NCBI RefSeq assembly: GCF_014203795.1
Contig: NZ_JACHJU010000001.1
Location: 2,294,001 to 2,358,000, forward strand
Origin: Streptosporangium album
GTDB lineage: Bacteria > Actinomycetota > Actinomycetes > Streptosporangiales > Streptosporangiaceae
Reading direction: 5' to 3'
Length of the DNA: 64,000 nt
Position 1 is the first letter of the stretch; each line of letters begins with the position of its first letter. The notes beneath the pieces are model-generated. The model was not told the DNA's origin. It worked only from the letters and a program-made list of their open reading frames with translations, and did no database searches. The position numbers were made by a program, and so were the translations under genes. Below, one piece after another: positions 42,323-51,456 of the stretch.

Positions 42323-42398
42323 GCACGGTTCCTTCGACCGGGCCGCCACCCGGGAGAGGCCAGCGCAGACGATCTCCCGCCGGAGGCTCCGCCCGCCC

Positions 42399-42752
42399 TC
42401 AGGGCAGCGGTTCGAGAAACTCCAGGCGGTTGCCGTGGGGGTCTTCGCTGTAGAAGCGGCGCATGCCGGGGAAGTCGTCGTCGAAGGCGACCGGGTAGCC
42501 GGCCTCGGTCAGCCGCCGGGCCCATCCGTCCAGGTCAGCGACCAGGAGACCGGGATGGGCTTTGCGGGCCGGGCGGAAGTCGGCCTCGACGCCCAGGTGC
42601 AGCTCGATGCCGTGGCCGCGGAACCAGCACCCACCGCGTACGGCGAGCGCGGGAGGTTTGGGAATCTCAGCCAGCCCGAGCACGCCTCCGTAGAAGCCCC
42701 GCAGCGCGGCCTCGCTTCCGGGCGGGCAGGCCAGCTGGACGTGGTGCAGCAT
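42399..42752 (-). CDS. VOC-family (glyoxalase/dioxygenase-like) protein
   Basis: The 117-residue protein begins MLHHVQLACPPGSEAALRGF and contains IELHLGVEADFRPARKAHPG. It ends with FYSEDPHGNRLEFLEPLP, showing two beta-alpha-beta-beta-beta modules and the HxxxE metal-ligand pattern. Such proteins bind metal and act in isomerase, dioxygenase or resistance roles. The ATG at 42752 is preferred because GAGGAG precedes it at six bases. The gene follows a SnoaL-like gene by nine bases. Confidence 0.82.
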   Translation of the reverse strand: MLHHVQLACPPGSEAALRGFYGGVLGLAEIPKPPALAVRGGCWFRGHGIELHLGVEADFRPARKAHPGLLVADLDGWARRLTEAGYPVAFDDDFPGMRRFYSEDPHGNRLEFLEPLP

Positions 42753-42761
42753 CGTCACTCC

Positions 42762-43202
42762 TCAAGATGAGGACCGGAGGGCGTCGGCCAGCTCGCCGAG
42801 CCGCCCGCGGCGCCTGGCCGAGGCGATGTGATCGATGTAGTCGCGAGAGGCGACGATCTTCCCGTCTCTCACGCGAAGCACGAACACGCAGGGGACGGTG
42901 AAGGGCTCGCCGTCGTCGGCCGTCCCCCGGTACTCGAACTCGGCGACGATGACCTCCGGGTCCGTGGTCTCGTGAACGACGATGCCGGCCGGTCGCTGCC
43001 GGACGGGCTTCATCCGCGCCCCGGCCGAGAAGTGCTCGCGCAGTTCGTCCCGGGTGCGCAGGGGGGCGGCTCCCAGCGGCGCGAACGGGTGCTCGACACA
43101 GGTCTGTTCGGCGTAGAGGTCGGAAAGCTCCTCCCAGCGACCTTCCGAGACGCCGTGGACGAGCTTCAGGAAGACCTCGCGGGGAGTGAGTGGGCGCGTC
43201 AT
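42762..43202 (-). CDS. SnoaL-like (NTF2-fold) protein
   Basis: The 146-residue protein has the helix-cone-sheet outline of SnoaL-like proteins: VFLKLVHGVSEGRWEELSDL, YAEQTCVEHPFAPLG, VIVAEFEYRGTADDGEPF and a final VRDGKIVASRDYIDHIA. Members are enzymes (ketosteroid isomerase type) or small-molecule binding proteins. GGAGGCTGTC precedes the ATG at 43202. It is divergent from a TetR gene with inverted repeats between, and forms a two-gene unit with the VOC gene. Confidence 0.82.
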   Translation of the reverse strand: MTRPLTPREVFLKLVHGVSEGRWEELSDLYAEQTCVEHPFAPLGAAPLRTRDELREHFSAGARMKPVRQRPAGIVVHETTDPEVIVAEFEYRGTADDGEPFTVPCVFVLRVRDGKIVASRDYIDHIASARRRGRLGELADALRSSS

Positions 43203-43268
43203 GACAGCCTCCATACGGCAACGCGAGCCTCCGCGGCCGGAGGCGTGGGGATAACATCCGAAGTGACG

Positions 43269-43286
43269 ACTCCGATTATCCGGAGT
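43269..43286. promoter_or_regulatory. operator-like inverted repeat, SnoaL/TetR interval
   Basis: ACTCCGATTATCCGGAGT has perfect six-base arms. GACTCCGA recurs at 43290-43297, giving a second half-site in direct orientation. The position between divergent promoters fits binding by the adjacent TetR protein. Confidence 0.6.
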
Positions 43287-43322
43287 GTCGACTCCGAATG
43301 TCAACGACGATGCGCGGGCGAG

Positions 43323-43961
43323 ATGGGCGGACAAGTGAAGCGAGAAGAGACCGACGGGGCCGGGCATCCGCTGCGCGCCGACGCCCGCAGCAACCGGCTC
43401 CGCATCCTGGAGGTCGCCGAAGAGGTCTTCGGCAAGGGCGGCAGGTCGGCGTCGACCGAGGAGGTGGCCCGTCTCGCGGGTGTCGGCATAGCCACGGTCT
43501 TCCGCCACTTCCCCACCAAGGGCGCCCTGCTGGAGGCCGTGCTCGTCCGGCACCTCATCCGCCTGCGCGACCGGGCGGACGACCTCTCCGGGTCGGCCGA
43601 CCCCGGCGCGGCGTTCTTCGGTTTCTTCGCCCATGTCGTCGACAACGCGTCCGAGAAGCTCGCCATCATCGAGGCGTTCACCTACGCCGGCGGCGATCCC
43701 GGCGGCAAGGCGGCCCTGGCCTCGGACGGACTGCGCGAGGCCATCGGGGTCCTGCTCCGCCGCGCCCAGGACGCCGGCGCGGTCCGGAACGACATCGGCC
43801 TCCCCGAGCTCTACGTGCTCCTCGTCGGATCCTCACGCGCCGTCGCCCACACTCCCCTCGACCGGGAGGTACGGGACCGGGCACTCGCCGTCGTCTTCGA
43901 CGGCCTCGCCCCCGGAGCAGGCGCCGGAACCGATCGCCGCACCGGACGGCCGGCCCGGTGA
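43323..43961 (+). CDS. TetR-family transcriptional regulator
   Basis: The 212-residue protein has a TetR N-domain (NRLRILEVAEEVFGKGGRSA, EEVARLAGVGIATVFRHFPT, KGALLEAVLVRHL). The C-terminal domain is of the TetR/SbtR type (AAFFGFFAHVVDNASEKLAI, LREAIGVLLRRAQDAGAVRN). It is divergent from the SnoaL/VOC genes and probably represses them and itself via the sites at 43269-43297. The start at 43323 is uncertain because no strong ribosome site is visible. Confidence 0.85.
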   Translation: MGGQVKREETDGAGHPLRADARSNRLRILEVAEEVFGKGGRSASTEEVARLAGVGIATVFRHFPTKGALLEAVLVRHLIRLRDRADDLSGSADPGAAFFGFFAHVVDNASEKLAIIEAFTYAGGDPGGKAALASDGLREAIGVLLRRAQDAGAVRNDIGLPELYVLLVGSSRAVAHTPLDREVRDRALAVVFDGLAPGAGAGTDRRTGRPAR

Positions 43962-44041
43962 CGCCGGCGGGACGGAGCGAGACATGCGGCCGGGAGATGT
44001 TTGACAGCGCCCGCCCGAAGGCGGAATGTTGTACGTATAAA

Positions 44042-44055
44042 GGACGCTAGCGTCC
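44042..44055. promoter_or_regulatory. perfect palindrome upstream of hmgA
   Basis: GGACGCTAGCGTCC is a 14-bp perfect palindrome 28 bases before the hmgA start. TTGACA stands at 44001-44006 and TATAA at 44036-44040, although their spacing is longer than ideal. This is the likely operator of the homogentisate operon; the regulator is not identified here. Confidence 0.55.
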
Positions 44056-44083
44056 GATAAACGGACAATCCTGGGAGAAGCGG

Positions 44084-45253
44084 ATGCCGTACTACCGCAC
44101 CGTGGGAGAGATCCCCCGCAAGCGACATGTGCAGTTCCGGCGGCCCGACGGCGGGCTGTACGCCGAGGAGCTGATGGGCGAGGAGGGCTTCTCCAGCGAC
44201 TCGTCCCTGCTCTACCACCGCCACCTGCCCACGGCGATCATCAAGGCGGAGGCGGTCGAACCGGCGGCGGGCACCACGCTGACCCCCAACCTGCCCCTCT
44301 CCCCCCGCCACTTCCGCACCCAGGACCTGCCGGTGGGCGGCGACCTGGTCTCCGGGCGCGGGCTGCTGGCGGGCAACGCCGACGTCCGCATGTCGTACGC
44401 CGCGAGCGAGACCCCCAGCGAGCTCTACCGCAACTCCATGGGCGACGAGTGCGTCTACATCGCGAGCGGCCGGGTCAGGTTCGAGTCGGCCTACGGAGTG
44501 ATCGAGGCCGGTGCGGGCGACTATGTGGTCGTCCCGACCGGGACGATCCACCGCTGGGTGCCGCAGGGCCGCGTCACGGCGTTCACGATCGAGGCCGCGG
44601 GGCACATCCGGCCACCCAAGCGTTACCTGTCCACGCACGGCCAGTTCCTGGAGCACGCCCCCTACTGCGAGCGCGACCTGCGCACCCCGCAGGAGCCGCT
44701 GACCGTCGAGGGCGAGGAGGTGCCGGTGCTGGTCCGCACGCGCGGCGGGCTCACCCGGCTGGTCTACCGCAACCACCCGTTCGACGTGGTCGGCTGGGAC
44801 GGCTGCCTGTACCCCTACGCGTTCAACATCAACGACTTCGAGCCCATCGTGAAGCGGACCCACGCCCCGCCGCCGGTGCACCAGACCTTCGAGGGCCCGA
44901 ACTTCGTGATCTGCTCCTTCTGCCCCCGGCCGCTGGACTTCCACCCGGACGCCGTCCCCATCCCCTACAACCACCACAACGTCGACTCCGACGAGCTGAT
45001 GTTCTACGCGGGCGGCGACTACACCGCGCGCAAGGGCTCGGGCATCGACGTCGGCTCGATCTCCCTGCACCCGGCCGGGTTCACACACGGCCCACAGCCG
45101 GGCGCCGTCGAGGCCGTCATCGAGGCGGTACGGCAGGGCCACACCCAGACGAGCGAACTGGCCGTGATGGTCGACACCTTCCGCCCGCTCGACCTGGGAC
45201 CCGCCGGCCTGTCGGTCGAGGACCCCGCCTACGCATGGACCTGGGCCCGATGA
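44084..45253 (+). CDS. hmgA: homogentisate 1,2-dioxygenase
   Basis: The 389-residue protein has the bicupin architecture of the family. It begins MPYYRTVGEIPRKRHVQFR and has GDECVYIASGRVRFESAYG and VVPTGTIHRWVP. The iron-binding region includes PIPYNHHNVDSDELMFYAGG and the last histidine HPAGFTHGPQPG. It opens the aromatic ring of homogentisate to maleylacetoacetate in tyrosine/phenylalanine breakdown. GGGAGAAGCGG precedes the ATG. The operon continues with an unknown gene and fumarylacetoacetase, and the stop overlaps the next start as ATGA. Confidence 0.93.
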   Translation: MPYYRTVGEIPRKRHVQFRRPDGGLYAEELMGEEGFSSDSSLLYHRHLPTAIIKAEAVEPAAGTTLTPNLPLSPRHFRTQDLPVGGDLVSGRGLLAGNADVRMSYAASETPSELYRNSMGDECVYIASGRVRFESAYGVIEAGAGDYVVVPTGTIHRWVPQGRVTAFTIEAAGHIRPPKRYLSTHGQFLEHAPYCERDLRTPQEPLTVEGEEVPVLVRTRGGLTRLVYRNHPFDVVGWDGCLYPYAFNINDFEPIVKRTHAPPPVHQTFEGPNFVICSFCPRPLDFHPDAVPIPYNHHNVDSDELMFYAGGDYTARKGSGIDVGSISLHPAGFTHGPQPGAVEAVIEAVRQGHTQTSELAVMVDTFRPLDLGPAGLSVEDPAYAWTWAR

Positions 45254-46041
45254 CGCCGCCCCACGACGGCCCGGCGCCGGAGGCGCTCTTCCGGGGCCTC
45301 GTCGACGACGCGGGGCTGTTCCCGCCGACCGCGCTGCCGATGGCCGAGGCCCTCCGGCGGCACCGGGCCGACCTGGCCGAGGGCAGCCCGGTGCTCACCC
45401 ACCGCTTCCTCTGCCCGGCCAGCCGCCTGCCGGAACTCCGCGCCCACCTGGGCTCCCCCGTCCGGCTCGGGCTCATCCTGGACACCCCGGAGACGCCGCC
45501 GCTCGACGGCCTCGTCGTCGAACTGGTCGAGGTGCCGGGCGGCCGGGCGATCGCCCTGGACCTCCCGGCCCGCCAGTTCGTCGAGGTCACCGCGGCCCAG
45601 CTACCCGTGGACGTGCCGCCCGGGGTGGGGCTGAAGATCCGGTGCGGCGGACTGACCGCGACGGCCTTCCCGTCCGCCGGCGACCTGGGCTCCTTCATCA
45701 CCCACTGCGCCGAGCGCGACATCCCGTTCAAGGCGACCGCCGGGCTGCACAACGCGGTCCGTCACTTCTACCCGCCGCTGGGCACCGACCGGCACGGCTT
45801 CCTCAACCTGGTCCTCGCGGTCTGCGCGGCGGTGGAGGGCCGGGACCCGGTGCCGGTGCTGAAGACGACGGACGTGGGCGAGCTGGTACGGCTGGCACGG
45901 GCCGTGCCGGACGACACCGCCGGGCGCGCCCGGCGACTGCTGGTGTCATACGGCTCGTGCAGCACGAGCACCCCGATCGAGGACCTGCGGGCCCTCGGCC
46001 TGATCACCGGCGTGACCGCCGGCATAGAGGAGAACGCGTGA
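45250..46041 (+). CDS. unknown protein in the homogentisate operon
   Basis: The 263-residue protein is coupled by ATGA overlap to hmgA and by one-base overlap to the fumarylacetoacetase gene. It has an N-terminal helical part (PEALFRGLVDDAGLFPPTAL), a middle with strands (PVRLGLILDTPETPPL) and a C-terminal half with barrel-like words: LKIRCGGLTATAFPSAGDLG, IPFKATAGLHNAVRHFYPP, GFLNLVLAVCAAVEG. I do not recognise the family. The LKIRCGG and KATAGLHN pieces suggest a TIM-barrel enzyme. Its place suggests maleylacetoacetate isomerisation or an accessory step, since no isomerase gene is present. An in-frame ATG at 45235 is an alternative start. Confidence 0.75.
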   Translation: MTPPHDGPAPEALFRGLVDDAGLFPPTALPMAEALRRHRADLAEGSPVLTHRFLCPASRLPELRAHLGSPVRLGLILDTPETPPLDGLVVELVEVPGGRAIALDLPARQFVEVTAAQLPVDVPPGVGLKIRCGGLTATAFPSAGDLGSFITHCAERDIPFKATAGLHNAVRHFYPPLGTDRHGFLNLVLAVCAAVEGRDPVPVLKTTDVGELVRLARAVPDDTAGRARRLLVSYGSCSTSTPIEDLRALGLITGVTAGIEENA

Positions 46042-47177
46042 TGTCTTGGGGCCTGGAGCACCTGCCCTACGGAGTCTTCTCACGGCGGAAGGGGGAGATT
46101 CCGCGCGTGGGCGTGCGGTACGGCGAGCATGTGGTCGACCTCGCGGGGGCCCTGCACGACGAGGTGTTCGCCACCGGGTCGCTCAACGCCTTCATGGCCA
46201 GGGGCGCGACCGCGTGGCGGGACACCCGGACGGTGATCCAGAACAAGCTGAGCACCGACCGGGCCGCGATCGAGGCGCACCTGATCCCGCTGGAGCAGGT
46301 CACCCTGCACCTGCCGATCGAGGTGGCCGACTACGTCGACTTCTACTGCTCGCTGGAGCACGCCACCAACCTCGGCCGGATGTTCCGCCCCGACGAGGAG
46401 CCGCTGAAGCCGAACTGGCGGCACCTGCCGGTCGGCTACCACGGCCGGGCCGGGACCGTCGTCGCGTCGGGCACGCCGGTCGTCCGGCCGTCCGGGCAGC
46501 GCGGGGCCGGGGTCTTCGGCCCCTCGGCGAAGCTGGACATCGAGGCGGAGCTGGGGTTCGTGGTCGGCACGCCGACGGTCCTCGGCGAGCGGGCCGGCCG
46601 GTTCGACGACCACGTGTTCGGGGTGACGCTGATCAACGACTGGAGCGCCCGGGACATCCAGGCATGGGAGTACGTCCCGCTGGGGCCCTTCCTCGGCAAG
46701 TCCTTCGCCACCTCGATGTCGCTGTGGATCACCCCGCTGGCGGCGCTGTCGGAGGCCCGCATCCCGGGCCGGAGGCAGGAACCCGAGCCGCCGGCCTACC
46801 TGCGCCGCCGGGAGCCGTGGGGGCTCGACCTGACGCTGGAGGTCACGCTGAACGGCGAGGTCGTCTCCCACCCGCCGTACCGGGACATGTACTGGACGCC
46901 CGACCAGATGCTCGCCCACATGACCGTCAACGGCGCCAGCCTGCGCACCGGAGACCTCTACGCCAGCGGTACGGTCTCCGGCCCGGGGCCGGGCGAGCGG
47001 GGCTCGCTGATCGAGCTGACCTGGAACGGCGCCGAGCCGCTCAAGCTGCCCGACGGTTCGGCCAGGGCCTTCCTGGAGGACGGTGACACCGTCACGATCA
47101 CCGCGTCGGCTCCCGGCCCCGGCGGGACCGTGATCACCCTGGGTGAGGTGACGGGGACCGTCCTGCCCGCGAGGTAG
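46041..47177 (+). CDS. fahA: fumarylacetoacetase
   Basis: The 378-residue protein starts SWGLEHLPYGVFSRRKGEIP. It carries the FAH catalytic and metal-binding motifs VADYVDFYCSLEHATNLGRM, LPVGYHGRAGTVVASG, DIEAELGFVVG, FGVTLINDWSARDIQAWEYV and the LGKSFATSMS strand. It hydrolyses fumarylacetoacetate to fumarate and acetoacetate, the last step of tyrosine degradation. It is the third gene of the hmgA operon. GTG at 46038 is an alternative start one codon earlier. Confidence 0.95.
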   Translation: MSWGLEHLPYGVFSRRKGEIPRVGVRYGEHVVDLAGALHDEVFATGSLNAFMARGATAWRDTRTVIQNKLSTDRAAIEAHLIPLEQVTLHLPIEVADYVDFYCSLEHATNLGRMFRPDEEPLKPNWRHLPVGYHGRAGTVVASGTPVVRPSGQRGAGVFGPSAKLDIEAELGFVVGTPTVLGERAGRFDDHVFGVTLINDWSARDIQAWEYVPLGPFLGKSFATSMSLWITPLAALSEARIPGRRQEPEPPAYLRRREPWGLDLTLEVTLNGEVVSHPPYRDMYWTPDQMLAHMTVNGASLRTGDLYASGTVSGPGPGERGSLIELTWNGAEPLKLPDGSARAFLEDGDTVTITASAPGPGGTVITLGEVTGTVLPAR

Positions 47178-47264
47178 CACGCCCCGTCACTCAATGTGCT
47201 CATCTGATGACTCGTCGCTAGTGTGGGGTTCCCGACCATTCGCCGAACTCGAAGGCAGGAACAG

Positions 47265-48473
47265 ATGCGGCGCGCCGCGGGATGCATCCCGATCGTTCTC
47301 CTCCCCCTCACGGTCACCGGCTGCTCGTCGGTCACGGCCGGCGACGACCGGCTGGGAGCGGCCGGCGTGAGGATCTCGCCACCGCTGAACTCGACGGAGG
47401 CCGGCACCCGGCAGGGACTGGTCGTACGGACCGGATCGGGCAGGCTGGCCGGGGTGACCGCCTACGCGGGCGGCACCCCGGTGCCGGGCCGGCTCGACGG
47501 CACCCGGACCACCTGGCGTTCCGACTGGGCGCTGGCCCCCGACCGGGAGTACATCGTCAACGTCACCACGTCGGCGGCGGACGGCACGACGGTGACGACC
47601 TCCGGGAGGTTCCGCACGCTCACCCCCACCCGCACCTTCCAGGTCCGGTCGGTCACACCCGACCCGGGCGAGACCGTGGGCGTCGGCATGCCGATCATCG
47701 TCGACTTCACCGCCCCGGTGGAGGACAGGGCGGCCGTCGAGCAGGCTCTGGAGGTGCGCTCCACGCGGCCGGTCGAGGGCGCCTGGCACTGGGTGAGCGA
47801 CGCCGAGGTGGTCTACCGTCCCAGGCGCGACTGGCCGCCCCACCAGCAGGTCTCCTTCACCGCGCATCTGTCCGGCGTCCGCGCGTCCAAGGGCACGTAC
47901 GGCACGGCCGACCACACGGTGCCCTTCGCCATCGGCCGGGGGCAGGTCAGCTACGTCGACGCCGGAGCCCACCGGATGCGGGTCGTGCGGGACGGCGAGG
48001 TGGTCCAGCGGATGGCGATCAGCGCCGGAATGGCCACCACCGAGGAATACACCACGACGAGCGGCGTCCATCTGACCATGGACAAGGCCGACCCGGTCCG
48101 CATGGTCTCACCCGGCCGGAAGAAGGGGGACCCCGGTTTCTACGACGTCATGATCGATCATGCGGTCCGGATCTCCAACAGCGGCGAATACATTCACGCC
48201 AAGAACAACGTCTGGGCCCAGGGCAGGCAGAACGTCAGCCACGGCTGCGTCAACGCCCGGCCCGACCAGGCCGCCTGGTTCTTCGACTCCTCCCTGCGCG
48301 GCGATCCCGTCGTCATCAGCGGCACCGACCGTGCGCTGGCGTGGAACAACGGCTGGGGTTACTGGCAGCGCCCCTGGGAGGAGTGGCTCAAGGGCAGCGC
48401 CCTGCACGCCGCCACACTGACACGGCCCCTGCCGACGCCACTCCCCGCCCCGGCCGCCCCGGAGCCGTCCTAG
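47265..48473 (+). CDS. lipoprotein L,D-transpeptidase (LdtMt2-like)
   Basis: The 402-residue protein has a lipobox (LPLTVTGCSS), two Ig-like domains (about residues 45-240) and a YkuD catalytic domain. The active motif is YIHAKNNVW and NVSHGCVNARP, with nucleophilic Cys and His. A tryptophan-rich C-terminal subdomain follows (WNNGWGYWQRPWEEWL). This is the layout of mycobacterial LdtMt2/Mt5 enzymes, which make 3-3 cross-links and resist most penicillins. It is anchored at the outer face of the membrane. It appears monocistronic. Confidence 0.92.
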   Translation: MRRAAGCIPIVLLPLTVTGCSSVTAGDDRLGAAGVRISPPLNSTEAGTRQGLVVRTGSGRLAGVTAYAGGTPVPGRLDGTRTTWRSDWALAPDREYIVNVTTSAADGTTVTTSGRFRTLTPTRTFQVRSVTPDPGETVGVGMPIIVDFTAPVEDRAAVEQALEVRSTRPVEGAWHWVSDAEVVYRPRRDWPPHQQVSFTAHLSGVRASKGTYGTADHTVPFAIGRGQVSYVDAGAHRMRVVRDGEVVQRMAISAGMATTEEYTTTSGVHLTMDKADPVRMVSPGRKKGDPGFYDVMIDHAVRISNSGEYIHAKNNVWAQGRQNVSHGCVNARPDQAAWFFDSSLRGDPVVISGTDRALAWNNGWGYWQRPWEEWLKGSALHAATLTRPLPTPLPAPAAPEPS

Positions 48474-48474
48474 C

Positions 48475-48609
48475 TTCGACCCGCGCCGGCTCACCAGCCC
48501 CTACCTCTATTTCCGCGTCCACCCGCAACGGCTCCAGGCCTGGCGCGAAGCAAACGAGCTCAAGGGCCGCGAGCTCATGGTCGACGGGCAGTGGCTCCTC
48601 CCCGGCTGA
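48475..48609 (+). pseudogene. pyridoxamine-oxidase-like (F420) protein, C-terminal remnant
   Basis: Right after the transpeptidase stop an open frame without a start reads FDPRRLTSPYLYFRVHPQRL then QAWREANELKGRELMVDGQW and LLPG. This is the standard C-terminal end of actinobacterial PPOX-class, F420- or FMN-binding proteins (YFRVxPxRxQAWREAxELxGRxLMRDGxWL). The preceding 100 residues are gone, so the transpeptidase gene has been placed against the tail of another gene. Confidence 0.6.
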
Positions 48610-48754
48610 GCCTGAAACCCTTCCCATTGGGCATGTTCTCTAAATATCAGCAAATGGACGACATACCCCTGACACTTGTTAAAAAAACGGAATACGGTAG
48701 GAGAAAGGAACCTCCCGGGCGCCTGCTCCGTTTAACGAGGTAGGAGGGCAGAGC

Positions 48755-49189
48755 ATGGATGACTGGGTGATCTGGCTGATTCTGGCGGTAACGCTGGGCA
48801 TTGCGGAGATATTCACTTTCACCACTGCTTTCGGCCTGCTGGGCGGAGCCGCTCTGGTCACCGCCGTCGGCGCCGGTCTCGGCCTGCCGGTCCCCCTTCA
48901 GCTCGTGGTGTTCATCCTCTCCCTCGGTGCGGGGGTCGTCGTGGTCCGGCCCATCGCCAAACGCCAGCTCAGGCAGGCGCCCTCCGGCAAGCGGTTCGGG
49001 ATCCAGGCGCTCGTCGGCAAACCCGCCTATGTCGTGCGTGAGGTGACCGGCCGGGATGGCCGGGTACAGATCGGCGGTGAGGAGTGGTCGGCCAGGGCCT
49101 ATGACGAGACACTGGTGATCCCCATAGGAGCGACCGTCGACGTCATCGAGATCGAGGGCGCCACCGCGCTCGTATATCCCCGGGAGTGA
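48755..49189 (+). CDS. NfeD-like membrane protein
   Basis: The 144-residue protein has two to three N-terminal membrane helices (DDWVIWLILAVTLGIAEIF, LQLVVFILSLGAGVVVVRPI). An OB-fold C-domain follows (GIQALVGKPAYVVREVTGRD, GGEEWSARAYDETLVIPIGA). It is the short NfeD form that partners SPFH proteins in membrane microdomains. GAGGTAGGAGGG precedes the ATG, and the SPFH gene starts two bases after its stop. Confidence 0.9.
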   Translation: MDDWVIWLILAVTLGIAEIFTFTTAFGLLGGAALVTAVGAGLGLPVPLQLVVFILSLGAGVVVVRPIAKRQLRQAPSGKRFGIQALVGKPAYVVREVTGRDGRVQIGGEEWSARAYDETLVIPIGATVDVIEIEGATALVYPRE

Positions 49190-49190
49190 C

Positions 49191-50261
49191 ATGGATGCAT
49201 TCTTGATCGCCGCCCTGCTCGTCGTGCTGTTCGCCGTGCTGACGGTGATCCGCTCGGTGCGCATCGTCCCTCAGGCCCGGGCCCGCAACGTGGAACGGCT
49301 CGGCCGCTACCACAGCACGCTCAAGCCAGGCCTCAACTTCGTGATCCCCTACATCGACCGGGTCTACCCGATGATCGACCTCCGCGAGCAGGTGGTCTCC
49401 TTCCGCCCGCAGCCGGTGATCACCGAGGACAACCTGGTGGTCGAGATCGACACCGTCCTCTACTTCCAGGTCACCGACCCCCGCGCGGCCGCCTACGAGA
49501 TCGCCAACTACATCCAGGCCGTCGAGCAGCTCACGGTCACCACGCTGCGTAACGTCGTCGGCTCGCTGGACCTGGAGATGACGCTCACCTCGCGTGACAC
49601 GATCAACAGCCAGCTGCGGGGCGTGCTGGACGAGGCGACCGGCAAGTGGGGCATCAGGGTCAACCGGGTGGAGATCAAGGCCATCGACCCGCCGAAGAGC
49701 ATCAAGGAGGCGATGGAGAAGCAGATGCGCGCCGAGCGTGACAAGCGCGCCGCGATCCTCAACGCCGAAGGCCAGCGGCAGTCGCAGATCCTCACCGCCG
49801 AGGGCGACAAGCAGAGCGCGGTGCTGCGCGCCGAGGGCGACCGGAGCGCCGCGATCCTCAAGGCCCAGGGCCAGTCCCAGGCCATCGACGAGGTCTTCCA
49901 GGCGGTCCACCGCAACGACCCGGACCCCAAGCTGCTGGCCTACCAGTATCTCCAGGTGCTGCCGGAGCTCGCCAAGGGGCAGGGCAACACGTTCTGGGTG
50001 ATCCCCAGCGAGATCACCTCCGCCCTGCAGAGTGTCTCCAAGGCCTTCACCGAGGCGCTGCCCCCGTCGACGGCCACCCGCGAGGCCCCCGCGATCAACA
50101 AGGACGCGGCCAGGGAGGCGGCCCAGGCGGAGCAGGCCGCCGCCGAGGCGGTGGCCGAGGCCGAGGCCGCGGACCTGGGCCCCCGCCAGCTCGGCTCCGG
50201 CGCCCCTCTCGCGGACCCCCTCGCCGATCTGCAGGAGAACCGCAACCGCGCGACCCCCTGA
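49191..50261 (+). CDS. SPFH/Band 7 membrane protein (QmcA-like)
   Basis: The 356-residue protein has one N-terminal membrane helix (FLIAALLVVLFAVLTVI). The Band 7 domain follows (IVPQARARNVERLGRYHSTL, PYIDRVYPMIDLREQVVSF, VEIDTVLYFQVTDPRAAAYE). Then come a long coiled coil rich in AEG repeats (residues about 180-240) and an Ala/Glu-rich tail. It forms oligomers organising the membrane or a protease, together with the NfeD protein encoded just upstream. Confidence 0.92.
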   Translation: MDAFLIAALLVVLFAVLTVIRSVRIVPQARARNVERLGRYHSTLKPGLNFVIPYIDRVYPMIDLREQVVSFRPQPVITEDNLVVEIDTVLYFQVTDPRAAAYEIANYIQAVEQLTVTTLRNVVGSLDLEMTLTSRDTINSQLRGVLDEATGKWGIRVNRVEIKAIDPPKSIKEAMEKQMRAERDKRAAILNAEGQRQSQILTAEGDKQSAVLRAEGDRSAAILKAQGQSQAIDEVFQAVHRNDPDPKLLAYQYLQVLPELAKGQGNTFWVIPSEITSALQSVSKAFTEALPPSTATREAPAINKDAAREAAQAEQAAAEAVAEAEAADLGPRQLGSGAPLADPLADLQENRNRATP

Positions 50262-50428
50262 TCCAGGACCCTGTACGGCTTCGCGGCGCCGGGCGGGACA
50301 TCCCGGTAGAGCGCTCACCGGAGAGAGCGTGAAGCAGCGCTGTGGGGCGGGTTAAGAAAACCGCGATGGACACCTTCAGAGCCGACCGGGCACAGTGCGT
50401 AAGGTCGGAGCTGAGGGGGAGATCTGTG

Positions 50429-51456
50429 ATGAAAGCGCTGGTCAAGAAGAAGGCCGAACCGGGCCTGTGGTTGACGGACGTGCCGGAACCGGTCATCGGG
50501 CCCGGAGAAGTGCTGATCAGGGTGTTGCGGACCGGGATCTGCGGAACGGATCTGCACATCAGGAATTTCGACGCGTGGGCCCGGCAGACCATACGGACGC
50601 CGTTGGTCGTCGGGCACGAGTTCTCCGGCGAGGTCGTCGAGGTGGCGCCGGGCGTGGAGGACATCACGGTCGGTGACCTGGTCAGCGGCGAGGGGCACAT
50701 CGTCTGCGGGAAGTGCCGTAACTGCATGGCCGGGCGGCGGCATCTGTGCCGCAACACCATCGGGCTGGGCGTGAACCGGGACGGCGCCTTCGCCGAGTAC
50801 GTGACGCTCCCGGCCTCCAACGTCTGGGTGCACCGGGTGCCGGTCGACCCCGACGTCGCGGCGATCTTCGACCCGTTCGGCAACGCCGTGCACACCGCGC
50901 TGGCCTTCCCGATGGTCGGCGAGGACGTGCTGATCAGCGGGGCCGGGCCGATCGGGCTGATGGCCGCCGCGGTGGCCACCCACGTGGGCGCCCGCAACGT
51001 GGTCATCACCGACGTCAGCCCCGAACGGCTGGAGCTGGCCCGTAAGCTCGGGGTCACCCTGGCCCTGAACGTCGCCGAGAGGTCCGTCGCGGACGGCCTG
51101 CACGAGCTGGGCATGCGCGAGGGCTTCGACGTGGGGCTGGAGATGTCCGGGCACCCGCAGGCGCTCCGCGACATGATCGCCAACATGACGCACGGCGGGA
51201 AGATCGCCATGCTCGGACTGCCCGCCGAGGAGTTCGCGGTCGACTTCGCCACGATCGTGACCTCGATGATCACCCTGAAGGGCATCTACGGCAGGGAGAT
51301 GTACGAGACGTGGTACGCCATGTCCGTCCTCCTGGAGAAGGGCCTCGACCTCTCCCCCGTCATCACCGACCGATTCTCCCACCGCGACTTCGACGCCGCC
51401 TTCGACACCGCCGCGAGCGGCAAGACCGGCAAGATCATCATGGATTGGACCGCCTG

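Noticed and set aside
39722-42349. Very long open frame antisense to the reductase and P450 genes
   Set aside because: It spans two well-identified genes and their gap on the opposite strand. Composition is non-protein-like, and no domain is seen.
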